Below, piece after piece: positions 61,863 to 64,000 of a DNA stretch of 64,000 bases (position 1 is its first letter; every line of letters begins with the position of its first letter). The stretch spans positions 57,825,501 to 57,889,500 of the forward strand of contig JARZZO010000016.1 in NCBI GenBank assembly GCA_030544215.1. The letters are read 5' to 3'. A model generated the notes under the pieces. It saw only the letters and a list, made by a program, of their open reading frames with translations, was not told where the DNA came from and made no database searches. The DNA comes from Zantedeschia hybrid cultivar. Lineage: Eukaryota; Streptophyta; Magnoliopsida; Alismatales; Araceae. The position numbers and the translations under genes were made by a program.

Positions 61863-63931
61863 ATATGAGCAATGCAATGTTGCTGCTTGTCTATAGGTTC
61901 CACATGGGACAGTTGTTGCCAGGGGTGAATAGTGCACCTCGATAAACACATTAATTGTCTATATCCTCAACTCACAAATGAGAGGAGATTGCATCATATG
62001 CCGTCCCATGCTAGTACATGTCATTGTCCGATGCTAGACAGTTATTTCTAGGGATGAATAGTACCTTGATAAGCGTGCCATGCACGCTTGCATCAATTAA
62101 ACCAAACCCATTCAATCTTTCAAATGTGACAATGTCATACAACATCCAGGGTCGACTTTCAACTGACAACGGCTTTGCCCAATAGTGCCTCGATGTGTGT
62201 GTTAAGTCGATGAATGGTGATCTAAATGTGTGCTCAATGCGCAATCTTGTTCAAACAAGAAAATGATGCACACCGTCAAGGCATAAACCTAATTAGGGAC
62301 TATCAGATTAGCAAGGGTTGAGCAATGCATGAATAGTGCACCTCGATAAGCGTGCCACACTTCTCTTTATCAAACAAGTGAATCAAATCATGTCCAAGCA
62401 TGGTCGAATGGCTTGAGATAGACCCAACTAGGGCTGGACCTACATGGGACACATCAATAATGCCAATGAGTAGTGCATATGAATATTACTTGTGCACAAT
62501 ACCCTATTATAATGTAGGGGATGGCGGGGCCCACAAGGTGTGTTACAATGCGCTTTCTACATGATGCATCTTTACAAAATGATATAACCAATAAGGCCAA
62601 TGTAAATCATTTTAATATCATACAATATGTGCGAGGAATAAAATAAGAGTGAGCGAGAAAATTATGCTGCATGGTAACATCAAGGCATGGAACACTGCTT
62701 AAAGAAATCAAAGGATCTTTCTGTGGCAGTAGGATGTAATTAACGTTAGTCTATGGACCGACCAAAAGAGTCTGATTTCAAAAGAACATAATAACCCTTT
62801 TTACGGGTGAGTCAACATACAATGATCAAATATTCCGTGTTTCACAGTATCTGCTATGAGTTGTAATCCCAATTTTCTTAGGGCACAATTGTCTGTCATC
62901 CAAACAAATGCAATACCCAACAAATGGCAGGAAATCATGATTCCCACAAAAAAATAAAATAAAATAAAAACAAAACACAATAAATCAAATTCAAATCGAT
63001 TTGAACAAATGTATCATTTAAAAAATGATTGTCAACACCTTAGTGTTAATTAGTCGATCAAATGATTGACTACCCTTGGTTAGTTGTCGTACAATGATGC
63101 CCTTTAAAGCAAACAGTGTACTAACATAATGCAACACAATTTTAAATTGATTGATTGGATCATGACTCATTATAAGATGTACCAGTGAAAATGAACTATG
63201 ACATAATTCATTTATGTCCTTTTAGGTGCCTTTGTCCCTTTGGATTCCTTAAAGTAGACACATTAAGTTCGATCACATGGTGAATCTGTTAAGTTCCTTT
63301 TGAAATCCTTAAAGGATACTCTTTTAAGGGTATTAAATCCTTTTTTAAGTGTCAAAACAATCATTGGTTTGGAAGTATCCTTTAAGACATTGTCCCTTAA
63401 TGGACCTTAATAGACCATATTAATAACCTATTAATTATCCTTTAACTTATGGGATATTACTAAGTTCACTTAGGATTTATTAAGGACTTATGTTAAATTA
63501 AACAAGGAAAATGTGGTCCATTAGATCCAATTAAGTGTCCTTTTAGCATTAAGTGAACCATACAATAGCAATGGGTTTTATAAGATCCAACATGATTTAA
63601 AGGTTCCCTTTGATTAGACAAAATTAAACAAAAACTGATATGGTTTATTTAAACAAAGTCCAATATCCAATATGATTAGTGGAACATGTTAATCACTTAA
63701 TTAATATTACAAGATGTAAGACTCAAGAATGCACGAGTCATTACATAAGTTTGCAAAGTTCAAGAATACACGAGTGTCTTCTTAAATGTAAAAAGAAATC
63801 ATCAAGCTCAAGATTACATGAGCTTGGCCTTGCCTTAAAGTAGCCTTAGATTTTTCATCCACAAAGTAGCACGAAGTAGTATCCAAAAGGTTCCTCTCTT
63901 TTTAGTAACCCCTTTCGGGTATTTACATGCC
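61863..63931. other. Non-coding stretch downstream of the antisense gene
   Basis: Repeated AATAGTGCACCTCGATAAGCGTGCCA blocks (61925-62370) are followed by AT-rich DNA with CCTTTAAG/CCTTAAAG reiterations (63200-63500). No gene seen. This could be the untranslated 3' part of the Tat element. Confidence 0.4.
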
Positions 63932-63949
63932 AAAAGGTGGGGGGCATCT
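63932..63949 (+). other. Polypurine tract-like sequence
   Basis: AAAAGGTGGGGGGCATCT resembles the tract that precedes the 3' LTR of Tat elements. The next bases, TGGTGGGGGGTAGGTG, do not match the 5' LTR start TGTAGACACC, so the tract may belong to a different or recombinant element. Confidence 0.45.
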
Positions 63950-64000
63950 GGTGGGGGGTAGGTGATCACCCCCTACTTGGATGGCTTGCCCTTTTTTTTT

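Noticed and set aside
61660..61865. CRISPR-like array
   Set aside because: Units are contiguous and diverged with no constant-length unique spacers, and the window is eukaryotic; it is a minisatellite.

Overview
This is a plant nuclear window, most likely from a monocot. The intron-containing RNA-binding gene, the intronless CAND7-type membrane protein with a very GC-rich 5' coding half, and the Ale-like Copia, Tat-type Gypsy, plant RTE and Au-like SINE repeats all point that way; the species cannot be read from the sequence. Two host genes are clear. On the minus strand, an hnRNP-Q/LIF2-like protein with three RRMs runs from 18034 to 3709 (8 coding exons, 494 aa, plus a probable 5'UTR intron). 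On the plus strand, a seven-membrane-segment GPR107/CAND7-like protein is at 42193-43593 (466 aa, one exon). No CRISPR, rRNA or free-standing tRNA gene was seen.

Layout: 1-3500 is AT-rich flank. 3709-19070 is the RNA-binding gene; its intron 4 is 11.9 kb and holds SINEs, a decayed antisense RTE LINE (about 7600-10850), an L1 endonuclease scrap and a nested inverted-repeat element. 19070-29007 is repeat-rich and gene-free, with a MULE-type foldback element with a 9-bp target duplication (22772-24055) and a hAT-type MITE (24653-25190) between two diverged 300-bp direct repeats. 29013-35998 is a Copia element (TSD TTATA) interrupted by a solo LTR (TSD TGGGG), which is itself interrupted by a 736-bp hAT MITE (TSD CCAGCAAC). 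36096-38801 is a probable solo LTR of another family in reverse orientation. 40551-40897 is a foldback MITE. After the CAND7-like gene come a 740-bp TRIM (44754-45493, TSD ATTTA), a GC-rich tandem repeat and other scraps.

From 48500 to the end lies a large, decayed Tat-lineage Gypsy element: LTR start, a possible Arg-type primer site, gag, protease, a G-patch, RT, RNase H, a second archaeal-type RNase H and integrase, ending at 57430. Beyond it, on the opposite strand, is a spliced but broken plant-mobile-domain (PMD) gene (61440-59122), then a 20-bp minisatellite and a polypurine tract near 63932. The PMD gene may be cargo of the element, but no matching 3' LTR is visible. All autonomous retroelements here are dead: stops, frameshifts, and loss of key catalytic residues by apparent G-to-A changes.

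The most interesting items are the Tat element with its antisense PMD gene and G-patch, the two related palindromic 32-bp arrays in its 5' region that keep pairing through A:T to C:G changes, and the fully resolved three-level nested insertion.
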